Below are positions 7,188 to 15,897 of a stretch of DNA of 64,000 nt, piece after piece. This stretch comes from an uncultured Eggerthella sp. (GTDB taxonomy: Bacteria; Actinomycetota; Coriobacteriia; Coriobacteriales; Eggerthellaceae), in contig CABQIW010000002.1 in assembly GCA_902464295.1 (NCBI GenBank), positions 18,407-82,406 of the forward strand. Direction: 5' to 3'. Below the pieces are notes generated by a model. The model worked only from the letters and a program-made list of their open reading frames with translations. It had not been told where the DNA came from and searched no databases. A program made the translations under genes and the position numbers. Every line of letters begins with the position of its first letter. Position 1 is the first letter of the stretch.

Positions 7188-8496
7188 ACTCGTTTGGGCC
7201 GCTACTCGAGCCTGCAGCCATCTCGGCGATGGCGTCGCTCGAGCGTTTGATCTTCGCCTCGATGCGTTCTTTTTCGTCGCCTGTTGCAGGCGTGGGCTGA
7301 TAGTTATTTCGCGAGCTTACTGAAGAGATCGAACAGGGGATCACGTTCGTATTGTCGATCGTGACATCGTTGCCACGCACGGTAAAGGTTTGTTGAACGA
7401 TCATGCAATCCTTATCACTGGGGTTCTTGTTGCCGCCGAAGCAGAAATTGCCCAAGCTGTAGACGATCGTATGCCCGTTGTAGTTCTCCATGCCTTGGAT
7501 CACATGTGGGTGCGATCCGACCACGAGCGTTGCTCCAGCATCGATGGCGGCATGTCCGAGTTCCATCTGAACGCTGTCGGGCACGGTCTCGCGCTCGGTT
7601 CCCCAGTGGAAGAACACCACGATGATCTGCGCTCCCGCCTCTTTGGCAGCGTTGATGTTGTTCACCATCTCGTCTTTGATGCCAGCGCCTTCGGCAAGTT
7701 CGTACGTTCCGACGAGCGCGACCTTCACGCCTTTCACATCCAGATACGCGATGCGATCATAGCCGAAGGTAGGAATGCCCACGGCCTCGACCGCTTCGAT
7801 GGTGTCGGTGTAGCTTTGATCGCCGTAGTCGCGCGAATGATTGTTCGCAAGCGATGCTGCATCGACGTTGCCCGCCTTGAGTATCTCGGCGTATTCGCGC
7901 GGCGCTTTGAACGCGAAGGTCTTATCGGCGCGCGTAGTGGAATCGGTGAGGGTGCCTTCCATGTTCACGATCGTGGCATCGTCGGCGGCGAAGATATCGG
8001 CCACGTTCGCGAAGAAGTAAGCGGGGTCGCCCACTTCGTTGTATTTTGCGTTGAAGCTCGTGGAGCGATCGAAGCCTTCGTCGGTGCCGAGCGTGCAATC
8101 ACCCGCGAAGGAAAGCGTGATCGTTTGGCCTTCGGGGGCGGCTTTATCCGAAGCGGCAAGCGTTCCTTCGCTGTTCGATTCGGTAAAGGAGCAAGAGGTG
8201 CAGGAACTGAACGCGAATGCGACTGCGATAAGGGCGATGAGCGCGAAAGCGATCCAGATGGGGAGATGGCGTTTGGAGTTGCGCATCTGATATGGAGGAT
8301 GAGCTGCGTGGGTGGTTGGTGGCATAGTACGGTGCTGCTCTTGATGCACCTTGTTGTTCATGCCCGTTTCGCGCGTACGAGGTGCACCCGAGCGAGCGGT
8401 TTCTCGCCTTGTGCCGTGTGTGGCCGTGCGCCTTGCAGGGCGATCGGTACGCTTCGTAGGCTTTCTATCTTGCTTTTTATTATGTTGATATGGCAT
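7186..8496 (-). CDS. CapA family protein (poly-gamma-glutamate synthesis-type metallophosphatase)
   Basis: 436 residues. Residues 1-75 are a basic, Arg/Thr/Pro-rich cytoplasmic tail, residues about 78-97 a single transmembrane helix ending in a CTSC pair, and the rest an extracellular PGA_cap domain. It shows the family hallmarks: SFAGDCTLG, NMEGTLTD, the LANNHSRDYG metal-binding block, VFFHWGTE, GSHPHVIQG and the YSLGNFCFGG end. Such calcineurin-fold domains are found in capsule or poly-glutamate assembly and in many uncharacterised surface enzymes; no pgsBC partners lie here, so poly-glutamate production is not implied. The start at 8496 has AAAGGTGG upstream. Confidence 0.9.
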   Translation of the reverse strand: MPYQHNKKQDRKPTKRTDRPARRTATHGTRRETARSGAPRTRETGMNNKVHQEQHRTMPPTTHAAHPPYQMRNSKRHLPIWIAFALIALIAVAFAFSSCTSCSFTESNSEGTLAASDKAAPEGQTITLSFAGDCTLGTDEGFDRSTSFNAKYNEVGDPAYFFANVADIFAADDATIVNMEGTLTDSTTRADKTFAFKAPREYAEILKAGNVDAASLANNHSRDYGDQSYTDTIEAVEAVGIPTFGYDRIAYLDVKGVKVALVGTYELAEGAGIKDEMVNNINAAKEAGAQIIVVFFHWGTERETVPDSVQMELGHAAIDAGATLVVGSHPHVIQGMENYNGHTIVYSLGNFCFGGNKNPSDKDCMIVQQTFTVRGNDVTIDNTNVIPCSISSVSSRNNYQPTPATGDEKERIEAKIKRSSDAIAEMAAGSSSGPNE

Positions 8497-8576
8497 ATGC
8501 CACCTTTTTCTTAGTAAGCTAGAGAAATAGTAACAAAGACTGCGCCATGATGACCAGGGAAGAAAGGCGTTTGGGC

Positions 8577-9350
8577 ATGATAATCAAGAAATCGCCGCGC
8601 GATATCGATGCTATGGCGAAAGCAGGGGAGCTCTCTGCGCGCGCGCTTCGCGTGGTTGGTGCTGCGGTGAAGCCGGGCGTGACCACGCTTGAGCTCGATC
8701 GTATCGCCGAAGAGACCATCCGTCAGGGCGGTGGCATTCCGGCGTTCAAAGGCTATGGTGGATTCCCAGGCTCTATCTGCGCGTCGATCAACGAGCAGAT
8801 CGTTCACGGCATTCCTTCCGATGCCATTGTGCTGCAAGAGGGCGATATCATCTCGATCGACACGGGTGCTACCGTGGGCGGCTGGGTTGGCGATAACGCC
8901 TGGACCTTCCCCGTGGGAAAGATCTCGCCGAAGAAGCAGCGCTTGCTCGAGGTGACCGAGGAGAGCATGTGGGCAGGTATCGACGCCGCACGTGCGGGGA
9001 ACCATCTGGGCGATATCGGGCACGCGGTTCAGACGATCGCTGAGGATGCGGGGTATGGTGTCGTGCGCGAATATGTGGGGCATGGGATCGGCCGCGTTAT
9101 GCATGAAGAGCCGAATGTGCCGAATTACGGGCGCAAGCATACGGGCCCGTTGCTCGAGGTGGGTATGGTGCTGGCGATCGAGCCGATGATCAACATGGGC
9201 ACGCGTAAGACCAAGCAGCTATCCGATGGTTGGGGCGTGATCACGCGCGACGGGAAGCCAAGTGCGCATTTCGAGAAGACGGTAGCTATCACGGAAGAAG
9301 GGCCGCGGCTGCTCACGATCGAGCCGGATTTCAAGCGCCCGGTCGAATAG
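8577..9350 (+). CDS. map: type I methionyl aminopeptidase
   Basis: 257 residues from the ATG at 8577. It removes the initiator methionine from nascent proteins. The metal ligands are all present in order: D in SIDTGAT, D in VGDNAW, H in YVGHGIG, E in AIEPM and E in HFEKTVAI, as is the substrate-facing His in QIVHGIP. The start at MIIKKSPRDID is typical of MetAP and has AAAGG nine nt upstream; an ATG at 8547 lacks one. It is divergent from the capA-like gene and not in its usual ribosomal-protein operon. Confidence 0.96.
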   Translation: MIIKKSPRDIDAMAKAGELSARALRVVGAAVKPGVTTLELDRIAEETIRQGGGIPAFKGYGGFPGSICASINEQIVHGIPSDAIVLQEGDIISIDTGATVGGWVGDNAWTFPVGKISPKKQRLLEVTEESMWAGIDAARAGNHLGDIGHAVQTIAEDAGYGVVREYVGHGIGRVMHEEPNVPNYGRKHTGPLLEVGMVLAIEPMINMGTRKTKQLSDGWGVITRDGKPSAHFEKTVAITEEGPRLLTIEPDFKRPVE

Positions 9351-9424
9351 CGTTCGTTTGAACGGTGACTACTCGTGTGTGTTGAGCGTTGCGCCCATGC
9401 CGAAGCGGTAGCTGCCAGCCGTGG

Positions 9425-10321
9425 CTACTCGTGCGCGCGAGGGTGCGCGGCGAGATATTCTTCCTTCAGATGCGACATTTGCACATGGGTATAGATCTGC
9501 GTTGTGGCGATGTCGGCATGTCCGAGCATGTCTTGGATCGAACGCAGATCGGCGCCTCCCTCGAGCAGGTGGGTTGCGAACGAATGGCGTAGCGTATGAG
9601 GGTGAAGGTTCTTCACGCCGATGCTCATACCAGCGCGCGCTACGATCGCATGAACGCTTTGCCGAGACAGGCGGCCTCCGCGGGCGTTCAGGAACACTGC
9701 CGCGGTGGCAGGGGCTTTGGCGCTTTCAAGTTCGGGGCGCACCTCGTTCACGTATTCGATCAGCCGTTCGAAGGCGAGGCCTGAAATGGGTACGATACGC
9801 TCCTTGCTGCCCTTGCCGAACACCCGCAAAAAGCCTTCTTCGGAAAGGATGTTCGCCCGGTCGAGGTTCACCAGCTCGCTCACGCGCAAGCCGCATCCGT
9901 AGAGCACTTCGAGGATGGTCGCATCGCGTTTGCCCGTTGCTGTTGAAGTGTCAACGTTGTTGAGCAGATCGTTCACCTGATCGATCGAAAGCACATCGGG
10001 AAGGCGGCCGGGCTTCTTGGGAAGAGGGATCGCTTGAGCTGGATCGGCATCCACGTACCCTTCGCGCAAGGCGAAACGATGCAATCCCTTTATCGCTGAA
10101 AGCCTTCGCTCGAGAGTCGAGATGGCAAACCCCTGATCAAGCTGGCTCTTTTGGAACGCAAGGATATCATCGCGCTCTATATGGGCAAGATCGGTCTTGC
10201 CGCGCTCTTCAAGGAACGCGCGGTAGGTTGCAAGATCCTTGGCGTAGGCATCGATCGTGAGCGGAGAAGAGCCGCGTTCGATGGCAAGATAGGCAAAGTA
10301 TTCTTCGATGATCTGTTCCAT
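9425..10321 (-). CDS. xerD: tyrosine recombinase XerD-type
   Basis: 298 residues: an N-terminal SAM-like core-binding domain (residues 1-90) and a C-terminal catalytic domain with the R of GCGLRVSEL, K in GKGSKER, the H-x-x-R of HTLRHSFATHLLEGG, the H of LGHADIATTQIY and the nucleophilic Tyr in that last motif (TQIYTH). The length and full motif set fit XerC/XerD chromosome-dimer resolvases rather than phage integrases, and no mobile element surrounds it. It is 33 nt downstream of the racemase gene, so it may be cotranscribed with the D-amino-acid cluster. The start at 10321 begins MEQIIEEYFAYL, as in XerD. Confidence 0.92.
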   Translation of the reverse strand: MEQIIEEYFAYLAIERGSSPLTIDAYAKDLATYRAFLEERGKTDLAHIERDDILAFQKSQLDQGFAISTLERRLSAIKGLHRFALREGYVDADPAQAIPLPKKPGRLPDVLSIDQVNDLLNNVDTSTATGKRDATILEVLYGCGLRVSELVNLDRANILSEEGFLRVFGKGSKERIVPISGLAFERLIEYVNEVRPELESAKAPATAAVFLNARGGRLSRQSVHAIVARAGMSIGVKNLHPHTLRHSFATHLLEGGADLRSIQDMLGHADIATTQIYTHVQMSHLKEEYLAAHPRAHE

Positions 10322-10354
10322 GGCTTCATTGTAAACGCCTTGGGGCAACCTGTC

Positions 10355-11113
10355 TTATTTGGTAGTTTTTGTTGTCGTTTGGTTCGGGTTGTTCAGGTAG
10401 TTCCCGGGAAAATCTTCAGCTGGTGCTCCGCAAGCTTGTACGCATCGCCATGCAAGCACATCGAGCGCATCGATTATGGGAAGCGATCCATAGTAGTATC
10501 CAAGACCTATCAGCGATAGTTCGGTGCAGCCGAGAATGATGCTATCGGCACCCGATGCGATGATCTTCGCGCATGCCGTTCGAAGCATCTTGGCGGGCAT
10601 GGTCTTCCCTGCTTTTAAATAGGCGTAGATCATATCCATTATGAGGACTTGCAGCTCTGCCGAGGGCAGGATGCAATCGATTCCTTCGTCTGCGCAGAGA
10701 GATTGGAAGATGTTGCTTTCGATCGTGCCAGTGGTAGCGAGGATGATCGGGCGCTGGCAGCCAAGAGATGCTACGAACTGGATCGTTTCTTTCGGCATAT
10801 GAAGGAATTGGGCGTGCGGGGCTGCTGAAGCGATCTCGCTATAACCTGCATGGGCGGTATTGCACGACATGGCGAGCACTTCGCATCCGAGCATCTCGAG
10901 CAGCTGTGCTTTTTCTCGCAGGATGGGAACGAAGTCGCGCGCGTCGGTCGAACCGCTCAAATATGATGTGCGATCAGGCACTGAAGGATCGGAAAGAAGG
11001 ATCGTATCGATGTGCTCCTGGTCGGTGTGCGCGGCGGTCATCTCGGTAACGCGCGTGAACAAGCGTGCGCCCGCAGCTGGCCCCATTCCTCCTATGATTC
11101 CCAGGCGTTTCAT
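10355..11113 (-). CDS. aspartate/glutamate racemase family protein (RacD-like)
   Basis: 252 residues. The N-terminal LGIIGGMGPAAG and the two catalytic cysteines in MSCNTAH and LGCTEL, which act as the two-base pair of PLP-independent racemases, identify the Asp/Glu racemase superfamily; GGMGP favours aspartate racemase. It follows the alanine-racemase-like gene with a 3-nt gap. With the ATP-grasp ligase and asparagine-synthetase-like gene upstream, the likely job is to supply D-aspartate for incorporation into peptidoglycan. The last 15 residues are Thr/Asn-rich and look dispensable. Family assignment is firm; the substrate is an inference from motif and context. Confidence 0.88.
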   Translation of the reverse strand: MKRLGIIGGMGPAAGARLFTRVTEMTAAHTDQEHIDTILLSDPSVPDRTSYLSGSTDARDFVPILREKAQLLEMLGCEVLAMSCNTAHAGYSEIASAAPHAQFLHMPKETIQFVASLGCQRPIILATTGTIESNIFQSLCADEGIDCILPSAELQVLIMDMIYAYLKAGKTMPAKMLRTACAKIIASGADSIILGCTELSLIGLGYYYGSLPIIDALDVLAWRCVQACGAPAEDFPGNYLNNPNQTTTKTTK

Positions 11114-11116
11114 TTC

Positions 11117-12208
11117 CTACGTACGATCGTTTTGGTAGATGTGCAGAACGCGCGGATTTACCATGAGAGGATTGATATCTGCGGTCGCTCTATCGCCGAT
11201 ATGTGCTGGTTGATCGGTGACATCGACCATGCAAAGCGACATGTCGACAACGCCAAGAATAGGATAGTCGACCCCTTCGATAGCAACGGTTGCGTGCTTG
11301 CGGAGCGCGCATTGCTTCGCAGTGGAGAGCACCTGGTGAAAACGGGGCTGGGGGATAACTTGCAGTCCGAATCCGTCTTGTGTTCCGATCGGTACTATAG
11401 CAGCAAGGGTGTCGCGCTTGGTGCGATAGGTTCCATGGTAGCCAAGCGCGCTGCCTTTGGGAAAATGTTTGAGGTCGATCACGGCGCTCTCAAGAACTCC
11501 GACCCGCTGCAGCCTATTCTCTTCGCGAGTGATGATGCGTCCGGTGAAGCCTGATCCGATGCGCACCGCATCAAGTGCTGAATTCGGCACATTGAACAGC
11601 CCTGCCGAATTAGCCATATGACGGATACCAGTATCGAAGCCTCTATCTTGAAGCGAAATCACGCACTGTTTGAAAGAGGCAAGCTCTTGTGCGCAGGTTT
11701 CTGGGTGGTTCAGGTCTGAAGCATCTGAAAAATGGCTGTAGATGCCTTCGATGTGAAACCCATCAAGCGAAAAGCAAGAGGCGATGCTTTTGATCTTTTG
11801 CGGTGCGAACCCGTATCGTCCTAATCCTGTATCGACCTTGAGATGCGCTCGCGCCTGAATTCCGAGCCGGCTGGCTGCGAGATCCAAGGCGTGTGCTGCC
11901 GCACTTGATCCAATGGTCGCGATGCAATTGTTCTCTATGATGACCTTGAGCTCTTCGTAGAGGGCGGTCGATCGAAGCATCAGGATGTCTGCATCGTTGC
12001 CGACCGTCTCACGTAATGGTGATATGTCGGCCAGTTCGGTTATCGCAAACTGCGTTATGCCAGCATCCCGCGTGGTTTTCGCAAGCCATTCAAGCCCCAA
12101 TCCGTAACCGTTATTCTTCACGACTGCAATAAGGGGTACGCAAGCTTTGCGCTGCAGTGTTTGGATGTTTTGTTCGACCTTGTGTGAATCGATGGAATAG
12201 ATGGTCAT
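11117..12208 (-). CDS. alanine racemase-like PLP enzyme
   Basis: 363 residues with the alanine racemase fold. The PLP lysine is K31 in VVKNNGYGLGL, and the GLGRYGF, IYSHFSDA and RIGSGFTG blocks are present. In the C-terminal barrel the catalytic-Tyr segment GYHGTYR (about 257-262) and GVVDMSLCMVDVT are recognisable. The usual PIGYADG is PIGTQDG here, so the substrate-entry tyrosine is missing, and the usual KADAYGHG around the lysine is KNNGYGLG. It may be a D-Ala supplier or a racemase for a bulkier amino acid. It lies in the putative D-Asp crossbridge operon, 39 nt after the ATP-grasp gene and 3 nt before the aspartate racemase. Confidence 0.82.
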   Translation of the reverse strand: MTIYSIDSHKVEQNIQTLQRKACVPLIAVVKNNGYGLGLEWLAKTTRDAGITQFAITELADISPLRETVGNDADILMLRSTALYEELKVIIENNCIATIGSSAAAHALDLAASRLGIQARAHLKVDTGLGRYGFAPQKIKSIASCFSLDGFHIEGIYSHFSDASDLNHPETCAQELASFKQCVISLQDRGFDTGIRHMANSAGLFNVPNSALDAVRIGSGFTGRIITREENRLQRVGVLESAVIDLKHFPKGSALGYHGTYRTKRDTLAAIVPIGTQDGFGLQVIPQPRFHQVLSTAKQCALRKHATVAIEGVDYPILGVVDMSLCMVDVTDQPAHIGDRATADINPLMVNPRVLHIYQNDRT

Positions 12209-12247
12209 ATGCTGTCTCGTTTTTCGTTGGCGGATAGAAAGGAAGCG

Positions 12248-13549
12248 CTACTTATATTGATGTCCGTCGGTGTCCCAAAAATAACGTTTGAACTTACGGA
12301 TCTGGTTGTAGTACATCGTCATGGCCCAGAAGTTGTGAAGCAGGCTGTCTTTGGTATAGAAAAGCGGGTAGGGCGACCTTGTCTTTTTCAGCGTTGCGAG
12401 CACTCTTTGTAGCAACTCCTTATCAAAGATCGAGCGTTTGAGCACATAGGGCGGAACGCAGTTGTATACGAAGGGTCGATAGGCTTCTCGATAAGGAAGC
12501 TGCTTGCCGAGAACATACTGGTCGACAACGAGCGAAACGAAATCGATGCCACCTAAACTGGTGAAATACGTGCTTCTTCCTGCACGTACATTGATCTCGA
12601 AGAAATTGTATTCGCCGGTGCGTGCATCGTATTTGATGTCGAAGTTCCCATATCCTTGATACTTCGTTCTCTTCAGGAATTTGCGGGCGTATTCGATGAT
12701 GGCGGGCTCACGTTCGCCCAAAATGCAGAGTGGGTTACCAAGCGCGGTGGGGCTGTGGTCTTGAAGAGCGGTGATGCCGCCCGAAACAGCAACCAGGCTT
12801 CCTTCTGCATCGCTGAAGGTGTTGAGAATGCGCAGCGCTTCGTCGCCACCGGGGATGAAGTCCTGGATCAAGAAATCGCCATCGTAGTCGGAAGTGCGCA
12901 CGTCCTGCCACACCTGTGCAAGCTCTGCGGGTGTTTCGATCTCGTAAGCTTTTCGTTTGTGGGCAACATCTGCATTTTGGAACTTCGTGGTGTCGGAGGG
13001 CTTCGCTACACAGGGGTAAGGGAAAGTATCGAGCGAAAGTGTTGCAGGGCCTTCGCTGCCTGCGCTGAAATACCAGGTTTTAGGGTGCGGGATGGAAAGC
13101 TCGTCGCACAGCTCATAGAAACCGCGTTTTTGAGAGATGGTTTCCAAGAGCGCAAGATCGTTGCAGGGAACGAGGTATCCTGCTTCTTCAAGACGCTCCT
13201 TCCCAGCCGAGAACATGAGCGCGTGGCGATCGTCGCAGCCGAGGAGCAAAGGAATAAGGGAGGGGTCTTCCTCATGTAGCTCGCAGGCGATCTTCTCGAG
13301 CGCACGATAGAGCCCTTCAGGATGGGCCGCATCTTCGACGATGTGGCATTCGGCGAAGCGGCTGGTCGTGAGCATTTTGACATCCTGCGTGAGTACAACG
13401 ATGCAGCGTGTCGTGCCATATTTGGCATGGAACTCGCGAATGTAGGCATACGCGAGAAACGTGCCGCCGATAATGACGGGCACGATCTTCCTGCCAACTT
13501 CCTGCTCCTTGATAAGGGGAAGCGTGCGTTTTCTTTGTTGTCCAGGCAT
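12248..13549 (-). CDS. ATP-grasp ligase resembling D-aspartate ligase (AslA/Aslfm-like)
   Basis: 433 residues of the carboxylate-amine ligase ATP-grasp superfamily. From memory of the Enterococcus faecium D-aspartate ligase Aslfm, the following blocks correspond: IPHPKTW (153-159), RKAYEIETPAE, LIQDFIPGGDEALRILN (227-243), GNFDIKYDARTGEYNFFEIN (301-320), then VRAGRS, and the C-terminal IRKFKRYF. The ATP/Mg ligands E and N of FEIN are intact. Aslfm-type enzymes activate the beta-carboxylate of D-Asp and attach it to the side-chain amine of the stem-peptide diamino acid in peptidoglycan precursors. The neighbours (Asp racemase, Asn-synthetase) fit exactly. The start at 13549 has GGAG six nt upstream. 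A related peptide or cyanophycin-like ligase is the alternative. Confidence 0.82.
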   Translation of the reverse strand: MPGQQRKRTLPLIKEQEVGRKIVPVIIGGTFLAYAYIREFHAKYGTTRCIVVLTQDVKMLTTSRFAECHIVEDAAHPEGLYRALEKIACELHEEDPSLIPLLLGCDDRHALMFSAGKERLEEAGYLVPCNDLALLETISQKRGFYELCDELSIPHPKTWYFSAGSEGPATLSLDTFPYPCVAKPSDTTKFQNADVAHKRKAYEIETPAELAQVWQDVRTSDYDGDFLIQDFIPGGDEALRILNTFSDAEGSLVAVSGGITALQDHSPTALGNPLCILGEREPAIIEYARKFLKRTKYQGYGNFDIKYDARTGEYNFFEINVRAGRSTYFTSLGGIDFVSLVVDQYVLGKQLPYREAYRPFVYNCVPPYVLKRSIFDKELLQRVLATLKKTRSPYPLFYTKDSLLHNFWAMTMYYNQIRKFKRYFWDTDGHQYK

Positions 13550-13633
13550 GTTCTGCTCCGTTCTTGCTCTTTACTAGAATCAATGAGTGGTTTTGTGCCT
13601 CGAGCCCTGTATTCCGCGCTGTGAGTTGTGCGA

Positions 13634-15607
13634 TCAGTGAGCTGCTTCTGTTTCATAAGGCGACGTGCGCTCGACGAAATACATGCGATACCACATCAAG
13701 AACATCCATACGATGAAGATCTTTCGACTCCGATCAGCTCCGGCAAGATGCTCGTTCAGCAATCGGTCAAGCTCGTCTTTGTTGAAGAACAGCTGCGCTT
13801 CGGGACCCTCGAACCACGTTTTCACGCGCCGGGCATTAGCGGGTTCACGCAGCCAAGCGGCAACGGGGACGGGAAATCCTAACTTTTCCTTTTGCGCCCA
13901 ATCTATGGGGATGGCGGTCAAAGAGGCTTTTCTCAAGGCAACCTTGGTCTGTTCAGGAGTTACTCGCATGGCAAGCGGCAGCACGGATGCCGCTGCGAAT
14001 ACTTCCTTATCGAGGAAGGGGACGCGGCTTTCAAGAGAGTGAGCCATCGCCATCTTGTCGGTTTTGAGCAGGATATCTCCCACGAGCCAGTTGCGAATGT
14101 CCACGTATTGCATCTGGGTCGGCTCGTTGAAGTCATGATCTTGGGCTTCTTGGTAATCGGGGGAGACGACCTCCAGCGGATCGGGCGCCTTCACGGGATT
14201 CTTGAGGATTCGCTCGCGTTCTTCCACTGTGAAGGAAACGCCATTGGCGTTGGTGTAATACCACTCCGCTACAGTTTCGCTCGCACGCTCTAGGAAGTTC
14301 GCGCCGCGTATGCCGAGCTTTCGCAAGAGCGCTGCGCTTGCGCGAAGAAGCGGTTTGGGAAGCTTGCCCAATCGATCGGTCGCCATAGGCGCCTGATAGA
14401 TCTTGTATCCGCCGAAGAGCTCATCAGCTCCTTCTCCCGAGAGCACGGCCTTCACTTTTTCGGAAGCGATCTGGTCGACGAAGAAGAGCGCAACTGCTGA
14501 AGGGTCTCCCGAAGGCTCATCCATGTGCCATTGCACATAGGGCAAGGCTTTCCAGTATTCATCTTGGGTGATGTGCTTGTTCGTGTTGGAGACGTTCAGT
14601 TTTTCTGCAAGCTCGGCTGCCCACGAGATCTCATCTCGCTCACCTTCGTATTCGCTGAAGCCAACGGTGAAGGTTTGGACCAGGGGATTTTCTTGTGCGA
14701 GCAGTGCCGCCATATAGCTTGAGTCGATACCGCTCGACATAAAACTGCCCACTTCAACATCAGCCACGTTGTGGTAGTGAACGCTCTCGCGCATCGCTTC
14801 TCCTACGCGCTCGGCTGCTTCGTGGAGCGTGCAGCCCTCGCTAGCTTCGTTGAAGAGGGGAGACCAATACTGCTTCATTTCTATATGGCCATCCGGGTGC
14901 ACGATCATGGAATGCGCGGGCGGCAGCTTGTAAATTCCTTTGAAAAAGGTTTCAGGAAGCGCACTGAACTGAAAGCTGAGATATTGCTCGAGAGCCTCGC
15001 GATTGATCTCGCGTTCGTAGGCTGGATGCTCGAGGATGCTCTTTATCTCTGATGCGAAGATGAACTGTTCTTGCGAAACGGTGTAGTAGAAGGGTTTGAT
15101 GCCGAAGAAATCGCGTGCACAGAACAAGATCTGCTTCTGCTCGTCCCAGATTGCGAAGGCGAACATGCCACGAATGCGGTCCAGTATTTTTTCTCCCCAG
15201 GCAATATAGCCCGTGAGCAGAACTTCGGTATCTGATGTGGTCTTGAGTGCCCAGCCTTCTGCTTTAAGCACAGCAGCAAGATCGCGGTAGTTATAGATCT
15301 CACCATTGAACACGATCGCATACTCGCCATTTTGAGACATTGCGGGGATATCGTCTGGCTTTTTGTTGGTGCCGAGTGCCTGGCCAGCGCTGATGAGTTC
15401 AGATACATGATGATTCGACGTGCGCACCATCGGTTGATAGCCGCCTTCAAGATCGATCAAAGAAAGGCGACGGTGGCCGAGAGCAACGCCGTTTGCAAGA
15501 TAAGCTCCTTCGCCGTCTGGTCCGCGGTGCGCCATGATGTCGCACATGTTCTTCAGGACCTGAGCGTCCTCGGGTTGAGCATGGGTGAAGCCGCAAATTC
15601 CGCACAT
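13634..15607 (-). CDS. asnB: asparagine synthase (glutamine-hydrolysing), class B; possible AsnH-type
   Basis: 657 residues. C2 is the glutaminase nucleophile (MCGICGF), followed by MAHRGPDG, the NGEIYNY loop and the ATP-pyrophosphatase motif SGIDSS at 292-297; the C-terminal synthetase core has LSGEGADELFGGY and KTDKMAMAHSLESRVPFLD. An insertion of about 30 residues sits in the glutaminase domain (about 62-93). It may make L-Asn, but its place upstream of a D-Asp-ligase-like gene and two racemases recalls AsnH of Lactococcus, which amidates the D-Asp crossbridge to D-Asn. The Shine-Dalgarno sequence is weak. The following gene starts 84 nt downstream. Confidence 0.93.
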   Translation of the reverse strand: MCGICGFTHAQPEDAQVLKNMCDIMAHRGPDGEGAYLANGVALGHRRLSLIDLEGGYQPMVRTSNHHVSELISAGQALGTNKKPDDIPAMSQNGEYAIVFNGEIYNYRDLAAVLKAEGWALKTTSDTEVLLTGYIAWGEKILDRIRGMFAFAIWDEQKQILFCARDFFGIKPFYYTVSQEQFIFASEIKSILEHPAYEREINREALEQYLSFQFSALPETFFKGIYKLPPAHSMIVHPDGHIEMKQYWSPLFNEASEGCTLHEAAERVGEAMRESVHYHNVADVEVGSFMSSGIDSSYMAALLAQENPLVQTFTVGFSEYEGERDEISWAAELAEKLNVSNTNKHITQDEYWKALPYVQWHMDEPSGDPSAVALFFVDQIASEKVKAVLSGEGADELFGGYKIYQAPMATDRLGKLPKPLLRASAALLRKLGIRGANFLERASETVAEWYYTNANGVSFTVEERERILKNPVKAPDPLEVVSPDYQEAQDHDFNEPTQMQYVDIRNWLVGDILLKTDKMAMAHSLESRVPFLDKEVFAAASVLPLAMRVTPEQTKVALRKASLTAIPIDWAQKEKLGFPVPVAAWLREPANARRVKTWFEGPEAQLFFNKDELDRLLNEHLAGADRSRKIFIVWMFLMWYRMYFVERTSPYETEAAH

Positions 15608-15664
15608 GAGCTAACACCAGCCCATCTTTTTTCTGAGAATTCGAGCAATTGATGAGTGTGAAAT

Positions 15665-15882
15665 ACTGTTTGGCGCACTGTCCACAACAAGATCCTCCTT
15701 CGGGGTTGTTCCGGAGGGTGGATCCTCATATCAAATTGTCTTATGGAAGGCCGTTTGAAGAAGGATGTCCACCCTATGTCGCCAAACAGTCCTAACCACG
15801 CAAACACGCGTCGCAGGGGGCGGACACCCTTCTGCAAACCCGTGTTTGCGGGTACGTGGTTTTTATTAGACTGTTTGGCACG
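15665..15882. repeat. nested palindromic non-coding element upstream of asnB
   Basis: CTGTTTGGCG at 15666-15675 has a perfect inverted copy CGCCAAACAG at 15780-15789, and CTGTTTGGC recurs in direct orientation at about 15871-15879. Inside the first interval AGGGTGGATCCT (about 15715-15727) faces AGGATGTCCACCCT (about 15761-15774). A second hairpin has CGCAAACACG (about 15800-15809) facing CGTGTTTGCG (15841-15850), extended by CCACG/CGTGG. The whole stretch could fold into two large hairpins in the asnB leader. It could be a genome-wide intergenic repeat or a cis-regulatory RNA; no T-box consensus is present. Confidence 0.6.
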
Positions 15883-15897
15883 AAAAAGGATAACACA

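Noticed and set aside
7390..8514. 374-residue plus-strand ORF opposite the capA-like gene
   Set aside because: It is a mirror of the strong minus-strand gene, whose motifs and start signal are clear.
9425..10321. Integrase of a mobile element
   Set aside because: Length and motifs match XerD, no attachment-site repeats or phage genes flank it.
15666..15880. CRISPR-like or mobile-element interpretation of the CTGTTTGGC words
   Set aside because: The three copies are unevenly spaced and of mixed orientation, with no spacers of constant length and no cas or transposase genes nearby.
15608..15882. Possible T-box riboswitch before asnB
   Set aside because: AGGGTGGACATCC and AGGGTGTCCGCC recall the T-box antiterminator, but the conserved ACCGCG part and a specifier loop are missing, so no T-box is called.
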